NCBI GenBank assembly: GCA_015487985.1
Contig: WFOP01000207.1
Location: 1 to 7,044 of the forward strand
Length of the DNA: 7,044 nt
Direction: 5' to 3'
Source of the DNA: Hyphomicrobiales bacterium
Lineage (GTDB): Bacteria; Pseudomonadota; Alphaproteobacteria; Rhizobiales; Devosiaceae
Position numbers and translations under genes: made by a program. Of the stretch, positions 6,658-7,044 are shown piece by piece. Within the stretch, counting starts at the first letter, position 1; every line of letters starts with the position of its first letter. The notes below the pieces were generated by a model, which ran no database searches, was not told the DNA's origin, and worked only from the letters and a program-made list of their open reading frames with translations.

Positions 6658-7044
6658 GAGCTTAACTCCCCTATGGGTGCGCGCGCACCATTGAGTAAAA
6701 AATCAAGCATTTTGTCCTCATTCGCGCCAAGATTGTCATCGCTTCCATTTACCCAGATGCCCTTGCCCGCAAGTTCAAACCATTGGGGGACATTTGCAGT
6801 CCACGAGATATTTGAATCGATATTGTTTGGCCTGGTGGGCGCAATCTCGCTATTGACGGCGATCAGGTTTTCAGCCTCAGGGCTTTGTGCGTTCGTCATG
6901 TCAAGGGGCGTTTGTCCTGCTCTGTGCAGCAAAAATTCGTTTAATTCTTCGCCGGCGTCTGTCTTGCCGCGGAGGCAAAATACTTTGCCTTCGTTGCGCG
7001 TTTGAACCCACACCCCGATTTTCTGATGACAGCCCCCCCCATAG
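6654..7044 (-). CDS. hemC: Hydroxymethylbilane synthase, C-terminal part (5' end outside window)
   Basis: The last 129 codons of a gene whose frame is open through the window edge. YGGGCHQKIGVWVQTR at the edge matches the start of HemC domain 3 (GGCQVPIG in E. coli), with the cysteine at 7029-7031 in the place of the dipyrromethane-cofactor Cys. LRGKTDAGEELNEFL then fits the usual strand and DG turn of that domain. HemC builds hydroxymethylbilane from four porphobilinogens, and hemB directly follows. About 124 residues follow the cysteine, against roughly 71 in E. coli. The extra region contains WTANVPQWFELAGKGIWVNG and ends FLLNGARAPIGELSS. It could be a family-specific extension, an insertion before the last helix, or a remnant of a fused HemD; it is far too short for a complete HemD. 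A GTG at 7013 is not the start, because the cofactor-loop codons lie upstream of it. Confidence 0.88.
   Translation of the reverse strand, partial: YGGGCHQKIGVWVQTRNEGKVFCLRGKTDAGEELNEFLLHRAGQTPLDMTNAQSPEAENLIAVNSEIAPTRPNNIDSNISWTANVPQWFELAGKGIWVNGSDDNLGANEDKMLDFLLNGARAPIGELSS
6666..6672 (-). promoter_or_regulatory. Ribosome binding site for hemB inside the end of hemC
   Basis: On the minus strand AGGGGAG lies 8 bases before the hemB ATG at 6657, within the last codons of hemC. Its strength and spacing support that start and show that hemB can load ribosomes itself as well as through stop-start coupling. Confidence 0.7.
7033..7040. repeat. Eight-base G/C homopolymer in hemC
   Basis: Eight consecutive C on the plus strand (G on the coding strand) encode the three glycines just before the presumed cofactor-binding cysteine of HemC. 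The frame is intact as given. It is the longest G/C run I noticed in the window. Confidence 0.8.

Noticed and set aside
6654..7013. A small separate gene starting at GTG 7013
   Set aside because: The frame is open to the window edge, and the codons upstream of the GTG encode the HemC cofactor-loop motif GGGCHQKIG, so this is the 3' end of hemC.

Overview
The window is one uninterrupted minus-strand heme (tetrapyrrole) biosynthesis operon with a two-component regulatory system embedded in it. Read in the direction of transcription, from high to low coordinates, the order is: the 3' end of hemC (hydroxymethylbilane synthase, cut by the window edge), hemB, hemL, a membrane histidine kinase, an OmpR/PhoB-type response regulator, hemE, hemN, and the 5' part of a HemY-type protoporphyrinogen oxidase gene (cut by the other edge). 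No gene on the plus strand can be supported; long plus-strand open frames are shadows of the hem genes.

Every gene start overlaps the stop of the gene before it. Five junctions are 4-base ATGA overlaps and two are 8-base overlaps, so there is no non-coding base between the genes. No internal promoter, terminator, RNA gene, mobile element, CRISPR array or attachment site was found. The packing implies one polycistronic transcript with translational coupling. The promoter, and any operator for the embedded regulator, should lie upstream of hemC, outside the window.

The enzymes form a nearly contiguous C5-pathway series: HemL makes 5-aminolevulinate from glutamate-1-semialdehyde, HemB makes porphobilinogen, HemC makes hydroxymethylbilane, HemE makes coproporphyrinogen III, HemN makes protoporphyrinogen IX without oxygen, and the HemY-type flavoprotein oxidises that to protoporphyrin IX. 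Glutamyl-tRNA reductase (hemA) and ferrochelatase (hemH) would be expected just outside the two edges. No complete uroporphyrinogen-III synthase (HemD) is visible, although HemC carries an unexplained C-terminal extension of about 50 residues.

The organism is a bacterium with roughly balanced base composition. HemE features such as the GGLWSLFTYAVEG and QGNFDQSLLF segments, and the style of the kinase, recall Bdellovibrio-type bacteria (Bdellovibrionota). A heme locus associated with a two-component system also recalls HemKR of Leptospira. The lineage is an inference from memory. The most interesting feature is the kinase/regulator pair sitting inside the operon, which suggests dedicated feedback or redox control of heme synthesis.
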